Assembly (NCBI RefSeq): GCF_004365875.1
Contig: NZ_SODF01000002.1
Location: 930,001-994,000 of the forward strand
Origin: Kribbella kalugense
GTDB lineage: Bacteria; Actinomycetota; Actinomycetes; Propionibacteriales; Kribbellaceae
Reading direction: 5' to 3'
DNA: 64,000 nt
The translations under genes were made by a program, and so were the position numbers. Of this stretch, positions 17,356 to 25,825 are shown in pieces. The notes beneath the pieces are model-generated. The model was not told where the DNA came from, searched no databases, and saw only the letters and a list, made by a program, of their open reading frames with translations. The stretch's first letter is position 1. Every line of letters begins with the position of its first letter.

Positions 17356-18268
17356 GCGATTCCCCCAACTGGTAGCGCAGATAGAGGATCGAGGCCGCGA
17401 AGGTGACCAGGCTCAGGAACAGCGCGATCGCCGCACCCTGGCCGTAGTCGTTCAGCACGAACGTCTCCTTGTACATCGACAGCGCCAACGTCTCGGACGA
17501 CGTACCCGGGCCGCCCTGCGTCATCACCCACACCACGTCGAACGTCTTCAGGCTGCCCACGATCGACAGTCCGATGACCACTGTGGTGATCGGCCGGAGC
17601 TGCGGCCACAGGTGATGCCGGAAGAGACTGAACCCTTCCGCTCCATCCAGCTTGGCCGCCTCGAGCGGCTCAGCCGGGATCGACTGCAGCCCGACGACGA
17701 ACAGCAGCGCGTTCACGCCGGCCGCCTGCCAGGTGACCGCCACGATCATCATCAGCGTGTTGCCCGGACCAGCCTGCAGCCATCCGGTGTGCGCACCCGG
17801 CAGCCCGAAGAACCCGAGCGCCTGACCCAGTGCGCCGTCCGGCTGCAGGACAAAGCCCCAGATGACGCCGACGGCCACACCGGAGATCGCATACGGCAGC
17901 AGGAACGGCAGCCGCAACCACGTGCCCCACTTGTGTCCATACGTCAGTACGGCGACCAGTAGGCCGAGCGCTACCGGCAGCGTGACCATTCCGACGACCC
18001 ACAGCAGCGTGTTGACCAGTGCCCCGACCAGATCGGGGTCGCTGAACATCGCCTTGTAGTTGGCCAGCCCGGACCACGCCGGCGACGCCAACCCGTCGTA
18101 CTGCGTGAAGCTGACGTACGTCGTCCACAGGAACGGCAGGTACAGCAGCAGTGCGACCACCGCGGCGGCAGGCAGCCCGAACAGCGGCGCCATCCGGGCG
18201 CCGGTCCGATCCGGGCGCTGACTGCTCGCCCGGACCTTGACCGGCGGCCGCTCGATCGTGGAAGTCAC
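17342..18268 (-). CDS. CUT1 sugar ABC transporter permease, MalF type
   Basis: The 308-residue membrane protein has a basic N-terminal tail and six helices. Its EAA loop is PLEAAKLDGAEGFSLFRHHL. It pairs with the MalG-type permease downstream (14-bp overlap) and follows the binding protein with an ATGA overlap, making one importer for a soluble sugar or oligosaccharide. Nothing is missing in the frame. Confidence 0.93.
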   Translation of the reverse strand: MTSTIERPPVKVRASSQRPDRTGARMAPLFGLPAAAVVALLLYLPFLWTTYVSFTQYDGLASPAWSGLANYKAMFSDPDLVGALVNTLLWVVGMVTLPVALGLLVAVLTYGHKWGTWLRLPFLLPYAISGVAVGVIWGFVLQPDGALGQALGFFGLPGAHTGWLQAGPGNTLMMIVAVTWQAAGVNALLFVVGLQSIPAEPLEAAKLDGAEGFSLFRHHLWPQLRPITTVVIGLSIVGSLKTFDVVWVMTQGGPGTSSETLALSMYKETFVLNDYGQGAAIALFLSLVTFAASILYLRYQLGESREQG

Positions 18269-19551
18269 TTCTGCTTGGCCCAGTACGCGTCCGCCTCGGC
18301 CTGGATCTTCTGCAGGCCCGGCATCGGGTCACCCGGCTTGGTCACGAACGCGCCGAACACCTCGAGTGCCTTGTTCGCAACGGGTACGGGCGTCGCTTCG
18401 AACCACCTGTTGATCAGCCGGTACCCGTCGCCGCCGACGTCCTTGTTCAGCGTCGCCAGGCCCGGGTCCTTGACCTCGGCCTTCGGGTTGAACGACAGGT
18501 CGCCGCGGGAGTTCGCCCAGGCGGTCTGCGCCTGCGGCGTGACCCACCAGTCGGTCCACTTCTTCACCGTCGAGGCGTGGTCACTCGCCGCAGCCGAGCA
18601 GACCGGGCCGGTCTCGAAGATCATCGACGTCTTCGGCAGGGCCGGGTTCACGTTCGGGATCACGAAGAAGTCGTAGTCGGTGCCGGCCTTCATCTTCAGC
18701 GTGTTCAGGTTGCCGCTGAACCAGGTGCCGAAGTTGATCATCGCGACGTCGCCGTTCTTCAGCTGCGCCTGCGGCTCGGTCTTCGACCCCGGGTCACTGA
18801 AGTACCCGGCGTCGATCATCTTCTTCCACTCGTTCATCACGTCGACCACGCCAGGATCGGTGTACTTCGCCTTGCCGGCCGCGAGCCGGTCGTAGAGGTC
18901 CGGGTCCTTGCCGGCCAGCAGCGTCTCGAACCAGACGAACGAGAACAGGATGTTGGTCTGGTAGAACGGCTTCACGCCGATCGCCTTGACCTTGTCGGCG
19001 GCCTGGGTCAGCTCGGCCCACGTCTTCGGCTTCTCGGTGATGCCGGCCTTCTTGAAGACGGCCTTGTTGTAGTACATCACCCAGTAGCCGGCGTTCAGCG
19101 GGACGCAGTACTGCTTGTCGTCGTAGGTGAAGTACTGCTTCAGCTGGGCCGGGACGTTGCCGTCGGCAATCGCCTTGGTCCACTGGTCGGTGGTCTCGGC
19201 GACGAGCTTCTGGTCCACCAGATCCTGAAGCTCCTTGCCGGTGTGCCAGCTGAACAGGTCCGCCTTCTCCTTGGTCCGGAACGAGGACCGGATGAACGCG
19301 GTGTAGGTGTTCGAGTCGGAGTACCCGACCGGCTCCATCCCGACGCCGATGTCCTTCTTACTCGCCGCACCGACCTGGGTGAACGCGTCCTTCCAACCAC
19401 CCTTGTCGTTGTAGAACTTCAGCGAGTCGACCGGCTTGTCAGCGCCGCTCTTGGCGGCACCCGCTGCGCCGCCGCCTCCACAGGCGGACAGTGCAAGCGT
19501 GCCGGCGATCACCAGGGCAGCCAGCGCCTTGCGGTTGATATTGCGTTGCAT
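18265..19551 (-). CDS. CUT1 sugar-binding lipoprotein
   Basis: The 428-residue extracytoplasmic binding protein of the importer starts MQRNINRKALAALVIAGTLA and has the lipobox L-S-A-C with the lipidated cysteine at residue 24. A Gly/Ala linker follows, then a two-lobed family-1 solute-binding fold (CVPLNAGYWVMYYNKAVFKK is the typical hinge segment). It overlaps the first permease gene by four bases. The ligand is unknown, but the linked dehydratase, SDR and glycosidase point to a plant- or fungal-derived oligosaccharide or uronide. Confidence 0.92.
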   Translation of the reverse strand: MQRNINRKALAALVIAGTLALSACGGGGAAGAAKSGADKPVDSLKFYNDKGGWKDAFTQVGAASKKDIGVGMEPVGYSDSNTYTAFIRSSFRTKEKADLFSWHTGKELQDLVDQKLVAETTDQWTKAIADGNVPAQLKQYFTYDDKQYCVPLNAGYWVMYYNKAVFKKAGITEKPKTWAELTQAADKVKAIGVKPFYQTNILFSFVWFETLLAGKDPDLYDRLAAGKAKYTDPGVVDVMNEWKKMIDAGYFSDPGSKTEPQAQLKNGDVAMINFGTWFSGNLNTLKMKAGTDYDFFVIPNVNPALPKTSMIFETGPVCSAAASDHASTVKKWTDWWVTPQAQTAWANSRGDLSFNPKAEVKDPGLATLNKDVGGDGYRLINRWFEATPVPVANKALEVFGAFVTKPGDPMPGLQKIQAEADAYWAKQK

Positions 19552-19568
19552 TGGTGCGTCCTTCCAGC

Positions 19569-20276
19569 TCAGGGATGCTGAAGTCGTTGGTTGATGACGG
19601 CCAGTACGCCGTCGAGGTGCTCGCGGGTGAGCAGTTCGGCGAGGTCTGAGTCGCCGGACTGGACTGCGTCGTAGATCGCGCGGTGCTCGTCCAGGTCGGC
19701 CTGCCGGTCGCCGTGGATGTGCAGGATCTCCAGCTGCTCCCGTGCGTTCACGACGGTCACCGACTCGACCACCTCGGCCAGGGTGGCGTTGCCGGACGCC
19801 TGTGCCAGTGAGCGGTGGAAGTCCATGTTCACCTCGGCCAGCCGGGCATGGTCGCCGGAAGCGATCAGCTCGGCCGCAGTGGCAAGGTCCCGCGCCATCT
19901 GCTCGAGTGCGGCCGCATCGCGCGTGTTGGCGGCCAGTGCTGCAACAGGTGGCTCGATCAGTGCGCGTGCCTGCAGTAGCTCGACCAAACGGTCCGCACT
20001 CGGTGCCAGCGCCAGGGGGTTCGCCAGGACGAGCCGGCCGACGTTAGGACCGACGTACACCCCAGAGCCGTGCCGGAGCTCCACAGCACCGGTTGCCTCC
20101 AGTCGACGGAGCGCCTCCCGGACGGTGGGTACGGCGACCTTGAACCGCTCGGCCAGCGACCGTACGGACTCGAACTGGTCGCCGACCGACAGCTTCCGGT
20201 CGGCGATCAACGCGAGCATCGATGTCGCCAGATCGTCCAGCAGACTCCGGCGTACGACGCCACCCGACGTACTCAC
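19569..20276 (-). CDS. GntR family regulator, FadR/FCD type
   Basis: The 235-residue repressor-type protein has an N-terminal winged helix (SVRSLAERFKVAVPTVREAL at about 37-56) and an FCD domain whose histidines (D-F-H-R-S-L and the later E-H-L-D) can hold a metal. The GTG at 20276 overlaps the stop of the upstream secreted enzyme gene (GTGA). Being inside the sugar operon, it probably autoregulates it through the long palindrome at 21380-21408. Its ligand is likely a sugar acid made by this pathway (inference). Confidence 0.88.
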   Translation of the reverse strand: MSTSGGVVRRSLLDDLATSMLALIADRKLSVGDQFESVRSLAERFKVAVPTVREALRRLEATGAVELRHGSGVYVGPNVGRLVLANPLALAPSADRLVELLQARALIEPPVAALAANTRDAAALEQMARDLATAAELIASGDHARLAEVNMDFHRSLAQASGNATLAEVVESVTVVNAREQLEILHIHGDRQADLDEHRAIYDAVQSGDSDLAELLTREHLDGVLAVINQRLQHP

Positions 20277-21379
20277 TTGGCAGCCGCCAGAGTGACCGAC
20301 AGGAACCGCGGCCGGTAGATGCTCACGTCGCCGTACAGATCGTCGCTGACGAGGCTGTTGACGTTGTAGCTGACCAGGAGCTCGTTGCCGCGACGCAGCT
20401 CCGGGTGCTCGTGGGAGTTGTAGGTGATGATGTTCCCGCTGGTCTCCGGCGTCTGGTACATCTCGACCGGCTTCACCCACGGACCTGTCGGCGAGCAGGA
20501 GAAGTACCCGACGACGCGCTTGCTGAACAGCTCTGTGGTGTCGTGCGTGACCAGCAGATAGCCGTCCTTGAAGTTGGTAACGCTGTGCTCGTTGGCCACG
20601 CCCTCGAGCACCCGGGCCGACGCGGCCTCGTCGGACGACCAACTGGAGCCGGTCCAGTACTCCCACGGCTTCGCGGTCAGGTCGTCACCACGAACCCTGG
20701 CGACGTGCTGGTACTTCGAGGAGCCCAGGTCCTCGACGCCGTAGATGTAGGTGTACCCGTGGTCCCGCAGCAGCCAGCCGGACCACTGCACGTTCGCCGC
20801 GGACGGGATCGGCGTGAGGCTCTTGAGCTTGAAGGTCTTGCTGTCGAACCGGGCGAGGTAGTTGCTGGCCCAGTGCCAGTCCCACTGACCTGTCCCGGTC
20901 TTCACGAAGCGGAGCGCCGTCACGTCGAGGTCGCGGCCGCCGTGGCTGGTCTGGGCGGCTCCGATCCAGTACCAGCCGTCGGACGGCGGCGGGATGAGTG
21001 CCGTCGGGCTGGTCGCCGTACCGCCGGTGACCGTCTTCAGCTGACTGCCGTGCTGGACCACGATCGAGTTGTTGACGAACGGCGCTGTCGTCGGGCGACT
21101 GCCGTCCGGGTTCACCGGGCCGAGGAACGTGTCGGAGAAGATCCACGCCGTACGCCCACCGCTGAGCGAGACGGAGTAGGTGCTGTCCGCTCCCGTCCAC
21201 CCCTTCCCGGTGTTGCTGTACGCGTTCAGGAGCCCCTCGGGCGCGACGTGCGGCGTCGTCTGAGCGGTCCAATTGGTCCGCACGGCGCTGCAGCTCGAAG
21301 GGGTGGCGGAGGCGGCAGGAACACCAAGACCTGCTGCCGTGAGAGACAACGCGACAACCGCAACCAGTGGGCGTGACAT
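20273..21379 (-). CDS. Secreted beta-propeller protein (DUF5005/DUF4185-like), probable exo-glycosidase
   Basis: The 368-residue protein has a Sec signal peptide (MSRPLVAVVALSLTAAGLGV, cleavage near ASA-TP). Repeated blade-like segments follow, such as RTAWIFSDTFLGPV, PFVNNSIVVQHGSQ and GWYWIGAAQTSHGG. This resembles DUF5005/DUF4185 proteins, which share the five-bladed propeller fold with GH43-like enzymes. It is the first gene of the CUT1 operon and should act outside the cell on the polymer whose fragments are then imported. Enzymatic activity is inferred, not shown. The start codon is one base from the predicted transcription start. Confidence 0.75.
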   Translation of the reverse strand: MSRPLVAVVALSLTAAGLGVPAASATPSSCSAVRTNWTAQTTPHVAPEGLLNAYSNTGKGWTGADSTYSVSLSGGRTAWIFSDTFLGPVNPDGSRPTTAPFVNNSIVVQHGSQLKTVTGGTATSPTALIPPPSDGWYWIGAAQTSHGGRDLDVTALRFVKTGTGQWDWHWASNYLARFDSKTFKLKSLTPIPSAANVQWSGWLLRDHGYTYIYGVEDLGSSKYQHVARVRGDDLTAKPWEYWTGSSWSSDEAASARVLEGVANEHSVTNFKDGYLLVTHDTTELFSKRVVGYFSCSPTGPWVKPVEMYQTPETSGNIITYNSHEHPELRRGNELLVSYNVNSLVSDDLYGDVSIYRPRFLSVTLAAAK

Positions 21380-21416
21380 GAAAATGATCAGATCACTTGG
21401 TCATTTTCCCTGTCAA
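21380..21416 (-). promoter_or_regulatory. Operon promoter overlapped by a long palindrome
   Basis: On the minus strand TTGACA (21416-21411) and TCTGAT (21392-21387), spaced 18 bp, form a good promoter. Its start point would be about one base before the ATG at 21379, implying a leaderless or nearly leaderless transcript. Across it lies GAAAATGATC-N9-GGTCATTTTC (21380-21408), arms matching 9 of 10. This is the obvious operator for the GntR protein encoded second in the operon. Confidence 0.65.
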
Positions 21417-21481
21417 GTGCCAGGGTTGGATCAGGGTGTGTACCGAGCTTGGTGCTACCGGGTGAGTGGGAGGATCGGGGC

Positions 21482-21868
21482 ATGAAGAACTTGATCATCA
21501 GGTTGCTGGCCAACGCGGTCGCGCTGGCGGCGGCGAGCTGGCTCGTCTCCGGCATCACCCTGCAGGGCGCGACCACCAGCCGACGGGTGCTCACGCTGCT
21601 GATCGTGGCCGCGATCTTCGGGATCGTGAACGCGATCGTGAAGCCAGTCGTGAAGGTGCTGTCCTTCCCGCTGCTGATCCTCACCCTCGGTCTGCTGACC
21701 TTCGTGATCAACGCCCTGATGCTGTGGCTGACGTCCTGGATCACCGGCAAGCTCGACGTCCAGTTCCACGTCGCCGGCTTCTGGGCCGCGCTGTTCGGCG
21801 CGCTGATCATCACCGTCGTCGGCATGATCATCAACGCCGTCCTCCCGGAGAAGGCCGAAGTCCACTAG
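21482..21868 (+). CDS. Phage holin family 4-TM membrane protein (PF04020-like)
   Basis: The 128-residue protein has four transmembrane segments: MKNLIIRLLANAVALAAASW, then LLIVAAIFGIVNAIVKPVV, LLILTLGLLTFVINALMLWL and the last near ALFGALIITVVGMIINAVL. This matches the mycobacterial-type 4-TM family annotated as holin-like, whose function is unknown despite the name. The ATG follows a GGGAGGA site at 21468-21474. Its TAG overlaps the GTG of a decayed tyrosine phosphatase gene, showing the two were once an operon. Confidence 0.85.
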   Translation: MKNLIIRLLANAVALAAASWLVSGITLQGATTSRRVLTLLIVAAIFGIVNAIVKPVVKVLSFPLLILTLGLLTFVINALMLWLTSWITGKLDVQFHVAGFWAALFGALIITVVGMIINAVLPEKAEVH

Positions 21869-22151
21869 TGCAGCACGTCGAGATCGTCTGCACCGGGAAC
21901 ATCTGGCGCCCCGACGCGGGTACGACGGCAGCACGCACCGGGCCCGTCAGTTCCGGCGGAACTGGGACCGGGACCTGGTCCTGGCGATGGACTCGGGTCA
22001 CCTTGCGACGCTCGGCGGCGAGGCGCGGCTGTTCGCGGCAGACGACGTACCGGATCCGTACTACGGCGGGGACGACGGCTTCGACGAAGTCCTTGCGCAG
22101 ATAGAGAAGGCGGCCGACCAGTGGGTCGGCCGCCTCAGTTCTCAGGCCTGA
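21868..22151 (+). pseudogene. Decayed low-molecular-weight protein tyrosine phosphatase
   Basis: A GTG overlapping the previous stop begins V-Q-H-V-E-I-V-C-T-G-N-I-W-R, the C-x5-R phosphatase loop, but with Trp in place of Cys and Pro after the Arg. The frame then shifts. A second frame carries RGYDGSTHRARQF, RDLVLAMDSGHL and DVPDPYYGGDDGF, all hallmark blocks of this family in order. About 45 residues between the first and second blocks, and about 20 before the DPYYGG block, are missing compared with the usual 155-160. The first frame ends at TAG near 22106 and the second at TGA 22149-22151, inside the end of the convergent phosphofructokinase gene. Confidence 0.85.
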
Positions 22152-23353
22152 CCGATCTCCGACTTCAGGCCGGTGAACCAGTCGACGGTCGGGTCGAACT
22201 CCTTGCCGCCGGCGATCCGCGGGAACTCGATCGCGCGCAGCTCGTCGCCGCGCTCCTCGTCGTGGCCGACGACACCGCTCTCACCGCGCAGCGCCGCGTC
22301 GACGGCGTAGTCGGTGCACTCCTTGATCAGGGCGAGGTCGCGGTCGTTGGACGCGGCCGAGCGGCTGAAGTACCCGCTCTTCTGCACCATCGTCTTCTCG
22401 GCGCCGATCCGCTCCGCGAACTGCTTCGCGAACCAGGCGCCCGGGTTGATCGTGTCCAGCTTGACGTGCCCGAACGGGTCGCGCGGGACGTCCTCACCGC
22501 GAGCCTCCAGCTCGGCCACGATCGACGGCACGCCGGCGCCCTCGGACAGGAAGATGTTGACGCAGTCCTCCTCGTCCATCACCTTCCGCAGCCGCTCCGC
22601 CTCCGCGTCCAGATCGATCGTTGCCTCCGGCACGTACACCGCGTGCACCGACCAGCCGCCCTTGTCCAGGCCGATGCCCGGGTTCCACTCCTGCTCGTCG
22701 ACCCACTGCTGGTACGCCTGGGCCGTTGCCGCGGTCAACCATCCGCAGTTCCGGCCCATCACCTCGTGGACGATCAGCATCCGCGGATTCGAGCTGTGCT
22801 CGCCGATGATGTTGCGGGCGAACAGCGCGCCCTGCTCGGCCGCGGTCCACGCGCCCAGGCTCTGCCGGATCGGGATCACGTCGTTGTCGATGGTCTTCGG
22901 CAGGCCGACCACGGTCAGGTCGTAGTCGTGCTCGTGCAGGTACGCCGCCAGGTCCGCAGCGGTCGTATTCGTGTCGTCACCGCCGATGGTGTGCAGTACG
23001 TCGACACCGTCCGCGACCAGCCGCTCGGCGGCGACCTGGAGGGCGTTCTGCCCGTCCTGGATCAGGCCGCGCTTGACCAGGTCCGCGGTGTTGGTCAGCT
23101 TCACCCGGCTGTTGCCGATCGGGCTGCCGCCGAACTTGTGCAGCAGGGACGCCTTCTCCCGCACCTCCGGCGTCACCTCGAGGAACCGGCCGCTGAGCAG
23201 ACCGTGGTACCCGTTCAGGTAGGCGATGATCTCGACGTCGGGCGCCACCTCCGTGTAGCGCTCGATCAGCCCGCCGACGGCGGATGACAGGCAGGGCGCG
23301 AGCCCGCCGGCGGTGAGCAGGGCAACTCTGCGGACAGACGAGTCGGCAGCCAT
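22142..23353 (-). CDS. Phosphofructokinase, PPi-dependent type
   Basis: The 403-residue glycolytic enzyme phosphorylates fructose 6-phosphate. Two positions discriminate the phosphoryl donor: IGGDDTNTTA has Asp where ATP enzymes have Gly, and GLPKTIDND has Lys where ATP enzymes have Gly. Both favour pyrophosphate over ATP, making the reaction reversible. VMGRNCGW and the GEGxGVPS-like segment complete the substrate site. It ends inside the remnant phosphatase gene on the other strand. It is not linked to other glycolytic genes. Confidence 0.92.
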   Translation of the reverse strand: MAADSSVRRVALLTAGGLAPCLSSAVGGLIERYTEVAPDVEIIAYLNGYHGLLSGRFLEVTPEVREKASLLHKFGGSPIGNSRVKLTNTADLVKRGLIQDGQNALQVAAERLVADGVDVLHTIGGDDTNTTAADLAAYLHEHDYDLTVVGLPKTIDNDVIPIRQSLGAWTAAEQGALFARNIIGEHSSNPRMLIVHEVMGRNCGWLTAATAQAYQQWVDEQEWNPGIGLDKGGWSVHAVYVPEATIDLDAEAERLRKVMDEEDCVNIFLSEGAGVPSIVAELEARGEDVPRDPFGHVKLDTINPGAWFAKQFAERIGAEKTMVQKSGYFSRSAASNDRDLALIKECTDYAVDAALRGESGVVGHDEERGDELRAIEFPRIAGGKEFDPTVDWFTGLKSEIGQA

Positions 23354-23430
23354 GGTCCAGGTCCTTCCGGGAGCGTCGCTGAAGTCGCCCCCAGACTAGT
23401 GATGGAGACCACCATGGGGAGTGGTCGGGG

Positions 23431-23892
23431 CTACCTGAGCGGGACTGATCGCGGCGGCACCGGTGTGGAGACGATGAACGAACTCGTCGTCTGCCCGTGC
23501 ACCAAGAACTTGTCCAGGACGTCCTCGAGGGCAGCGATCTCGGCGACCTGGACGCGCATCAGGAAGCAGTCCTCACCGGAGATCCGGTGGCACTCGACGA
23601 CCTCCGGCGTACGGCCGGCCAGCTCGATGATCTTCGGGATCTGGTTCGGTCCGGGACGCAGCCGCACCCAGGCCGCAACCGGCAGGCCGAGCGCAGCCGG
23701 GTCGACGTCGAGGCGGTACCCACGGATCACGCCCGACTCCTCCAGCCGCGTAACCCGCTCCCGAACCGTCGGCGTGGACACCCCGAGCCGGCGGGCGAGC
23801 TCGGTGGTCCGCAGCCGAGGATCCGCAGTCAGCTCATCCAGGATCCGATTATTGAGATCATCCAGCACTTGGCTTTTCGTTTCGGTAAGCAA
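23431..23892 (-). CDS. Lrp/AsnC family regulator
   Basis: The 153-residue protein has an N-terminal helix-turn-helix (TTELARRLGVSTPTVRERVT) and a RAM ligand-binding domain (ECHRISGEDCFLMRVQV). The frame extends to an ATG at 23919. I prefer the TTG at 23892, because AGGAGG lies four bases upstream and because it leaves room for the divergent promoter. It is divergent from a DMT exporter and an F420-type enzyme, so it probably controls export of an amino acid-like compound. Confidence 0.87.
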   Translation of the reverse strand: MLTETKSQVLDDLNNRILDELTADPRLRTTELARRLGVSTPTVRERVTRLEESGVIRGYRLDVDPAALGLPVAAWVRLRPGPNQIPKIIELAGRTPEVVECHRISGEDCFLMRVQVAEIAALEDVLDKFLVHGQTTSSFIVSTPVPPRSVPLR

Positions 23893-23954
23893 AATGCCTC
23901 CTAGGCTCCGATCTGCCATGGAAACTCGCAGACTCCGTTCCTACTGTAGTGACC

Positions 23955-24854
23955 GTGACAACCCTCGCAGAAGCTCCGCCCCGAACCGGCCTCGCCACCG
24001 GCGCCGCCGCGATCACGGTCGTCCTGTGGGCCTCGTCGTTCGTCGCAATCCGCCACGTCGGCACCGAGATCTCCGCAGGCGCCCTGTCGCTGGCCCGGCT
24101 CGGGCTGGGCAGCATCTTCCTCGGCGCCCTCCTCTTCACCCGTCCGCGGCCGGCAGCGACCGTACGCCGATGGCCCGCCCGGCGGGACTGGCTTCCGCTG
24201 ATCGCGTGCGGCGTGCTCTGGTTCGGCGTCTACAACCTGACCCTCAACGAGGCCGAGCGTCGTCTCGACGCCGGTACGTCGGCCATGCTCGTCCACATCG
24301 CCCCGCTCCTTATCGCCGTACTCGCGGGCCTCGGCCTCGGCGAGGGCTTCCCGCGGCAACTGGTGATCGGCAGCCTGGTCGCGTTCGCCGGCATCGTCGT
24401 GATCGGTACGTCGACCTCCAGCGGACGCGCCGAGACCTGGGGCGTCGTCCTCTGCATCATCGCCGCGATCTCGTACGCCGTCGGCGTGGTCACGCAGAAG
24501 CCACTGCTGAGCCGGCTGCCTGCCGCTGAGGTCACCTGGCTCGCCTGCACGATCGGTGCGGTCGTTTGCCTCCCCTTCGCGCCCACGCTGGTCGAGGAGC
24601 TCCGTACTGCGGACGCGGCGACCATCTGGTGGGTCGTGTACCTGGCCGCGTTCCCCACCGCTCTTGGCTTCACCACGTGGGCCTTTGCACTCCGGCGTAC
24701 CAGCGCGGGCCGGATGGGCGTGACGGTGTACGCCGTGCCGGTTATCGCGATCGCGCTCGGCTGGCTGTTCCTAGGTGAGACCCCTGCCGTCCTTGCGTTG
24801 GCCGGCGGGGCGCTGTGCTTGATCGGAGTAGCAATCTCTCGGAGGACCGCATGA
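23955..24854 (+). CDS. EamA/DMT-superfamily transporter
   Basis: This is a ten-helix exporter of about 299 residues with two EamA repeats (TVVLWASSFVAIRHVGTEIS, and GVVLCIIAAISYAVGVV). Two GTG codons could start it, at 23949 and 23955. TACTGT ends seven bases before the second, with no ribosome site, so a leaderless start at 23955 is favoured. Its ATGA overlap with the next gene means co-translation. Pairing with an Lrp regulator is common for amino-acid exporters; the substrate itself is unknown. Confidence 0.87.
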   Translation: MTTLAEAPPRTGLATGAAAITVVLWASSFVAIRHVGTEISAGALSLARLGLGSIFLGALLFTRPRPAATVRRWPARRDWLPLIACGVLWFGVYNLTLNEAERRLDAGTSAMLVHIAPLLIAVLAGLGLGEGFPRQLVIGSLVAFAGIVVIGTSTSSGRAETWGVVLCIIAAISYAVGVVTQKPLLSRLPAAEVTWLACTIGAVVCLPFAPTLVEELRTADAATIWWVVYLAAFPTALGFTTWAFALRRTSAGRMGVTVYAVPVIAIALGWLFLGETPAVLALAGGALCLIGVAISRRTA

Positions 24855-25825
24855 AATTCGGAGTGTTCGTACCGCAGGGCTGGCGGATGGATCTGGTCGA
24901 GCTCGCCGACCCTGTCGAGCAGTGGGAGGCCATGACCGCCGTGGCCAAGGCAGCCGACGCAGGGCCGTGGGATTCGATCTGGCTGTTCGACCACTTCCAC
25001 ACGGTGCCTGAGGAGGTCCGGTCGACTGTCTTCGAGGTGTGGACGACGACGGCCGCTCTGGCTCGTGACACGTCGCGGGTCAAGCTCGGCCAGCTGGTCG
25101 GCTGCAACGGGTACCGCAACCCGGCACTGCTCGCCAAGATGGCCGCCACGGTGGACGTGGCCAGCCACGGGCGCGTGTACGCCGGGATTGGAGCCGGCTG
25201 GTCGGAGACCGAGTGGAAGGCCTACGGCTACCCCTGGGCGAGTCAGCGGGAGCGGATGGGTTCGTTCGCCGAGTCTGTCGAGCTGCTCCACCGGTTGTGG
25301 ACCGAGGACGACGTGGTGTTCAACGGGAAGTACCACTCGGTCGACAAGCCGTTCGTCGAGCCGCGTCGCAAGCCGAAGCTCTGGATCGGTGGCGGCGGTG
25401 AACGCGTCACATTGCGACTAGTTGCAAAGTACGGCGACGCCTGCAACTTCGGCACCGGGCGTGTCGACGTGATCAAACGGAAGCTCGACATCCTCCGTCA
25501 GCATTGCGAGGAGGTCGGCCGCGACTACGACGAGATCACCAAATCGACCAGCCTGAACGTGTTCCCGATCGAGGCCGGTGCTGATCCGGAGACTGCGACT
25601 GCCAAGGCACGCGGGCGGTACAGCCTGGATGAGTTCAGGGACATCGGCTCCGGCGGGACGTCCCACGTGCAGGCGGACGTCATCACGACGAAGGAGCTCA
25701 GCGAGCACGTGGAGCAGCTGGCCGAGGCCGGGGTCGACTACGTGATCTCTTACATCCCCGGGGTCGCGTACGACCACGAGCCGATGCAGCGGTTCGCGGA
25801 GGACGTCGTACGGCAGTTCAGCTGA
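24851..25825 (+). CDS. LLM-class F420-dependent oxidoreductase
   Basis: The 324-residue TIM-barrel enzyme has MKFGVFVPQGWRMD at the start, FDHFHTVPEE, NPALLAKMAATVDVASHGRV and GIGAGWSETEW. These are typical of luciferase-like monooxygenases and F420 oxidoreductases of actinomycetes. The GGAGG at 24841 sits inside the end of the DMT gene, and the start overlaps its stop. The reaction is unknown. It ends overlapping a convergent gene by eight bases. Confidence 0.9.
   Translation: MKFGVFVPQGWRMDLVELADPVEQWEAMTAVAKAADAGPWDSIWLFDHFHTVPEEVRSTVFEVWTTTAALARDTSRVKLGQLVGCNGYRNPALLAKMAATVDVASHGRVYAGIGAGWSETEWKAYGYPWASQRERMGSFAESVELLHRLWTEDDVVFNGKYHSVDKPFVEPRRKPKLWIGGGGERVTLRLVAKYGDACNFGTGRVDVIKRKLDILRQHCEEVGRDYDEITKSTSLNVFPIEAGADPETATAKARGRYSLDEFRDIGSGGTSHVQADVITTKELSEHVEQLAEAGVDYVISYIPGVAYDHEPMQRFAEDVVRQFS

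Noticed and set aside
12429-21379. Genomic island status of the carbohydrate operon
   Set aside because: Base composition and codon use match the neighbours, and there is no tRNA, integrase or flanking repeat.
21482-21868. Holin-like gene as evidence of a prophage
   Set aside because: The 4-TM family is widespread in actinobacterial chromosomes, and no phage structural, integrase or attachment sites are present.
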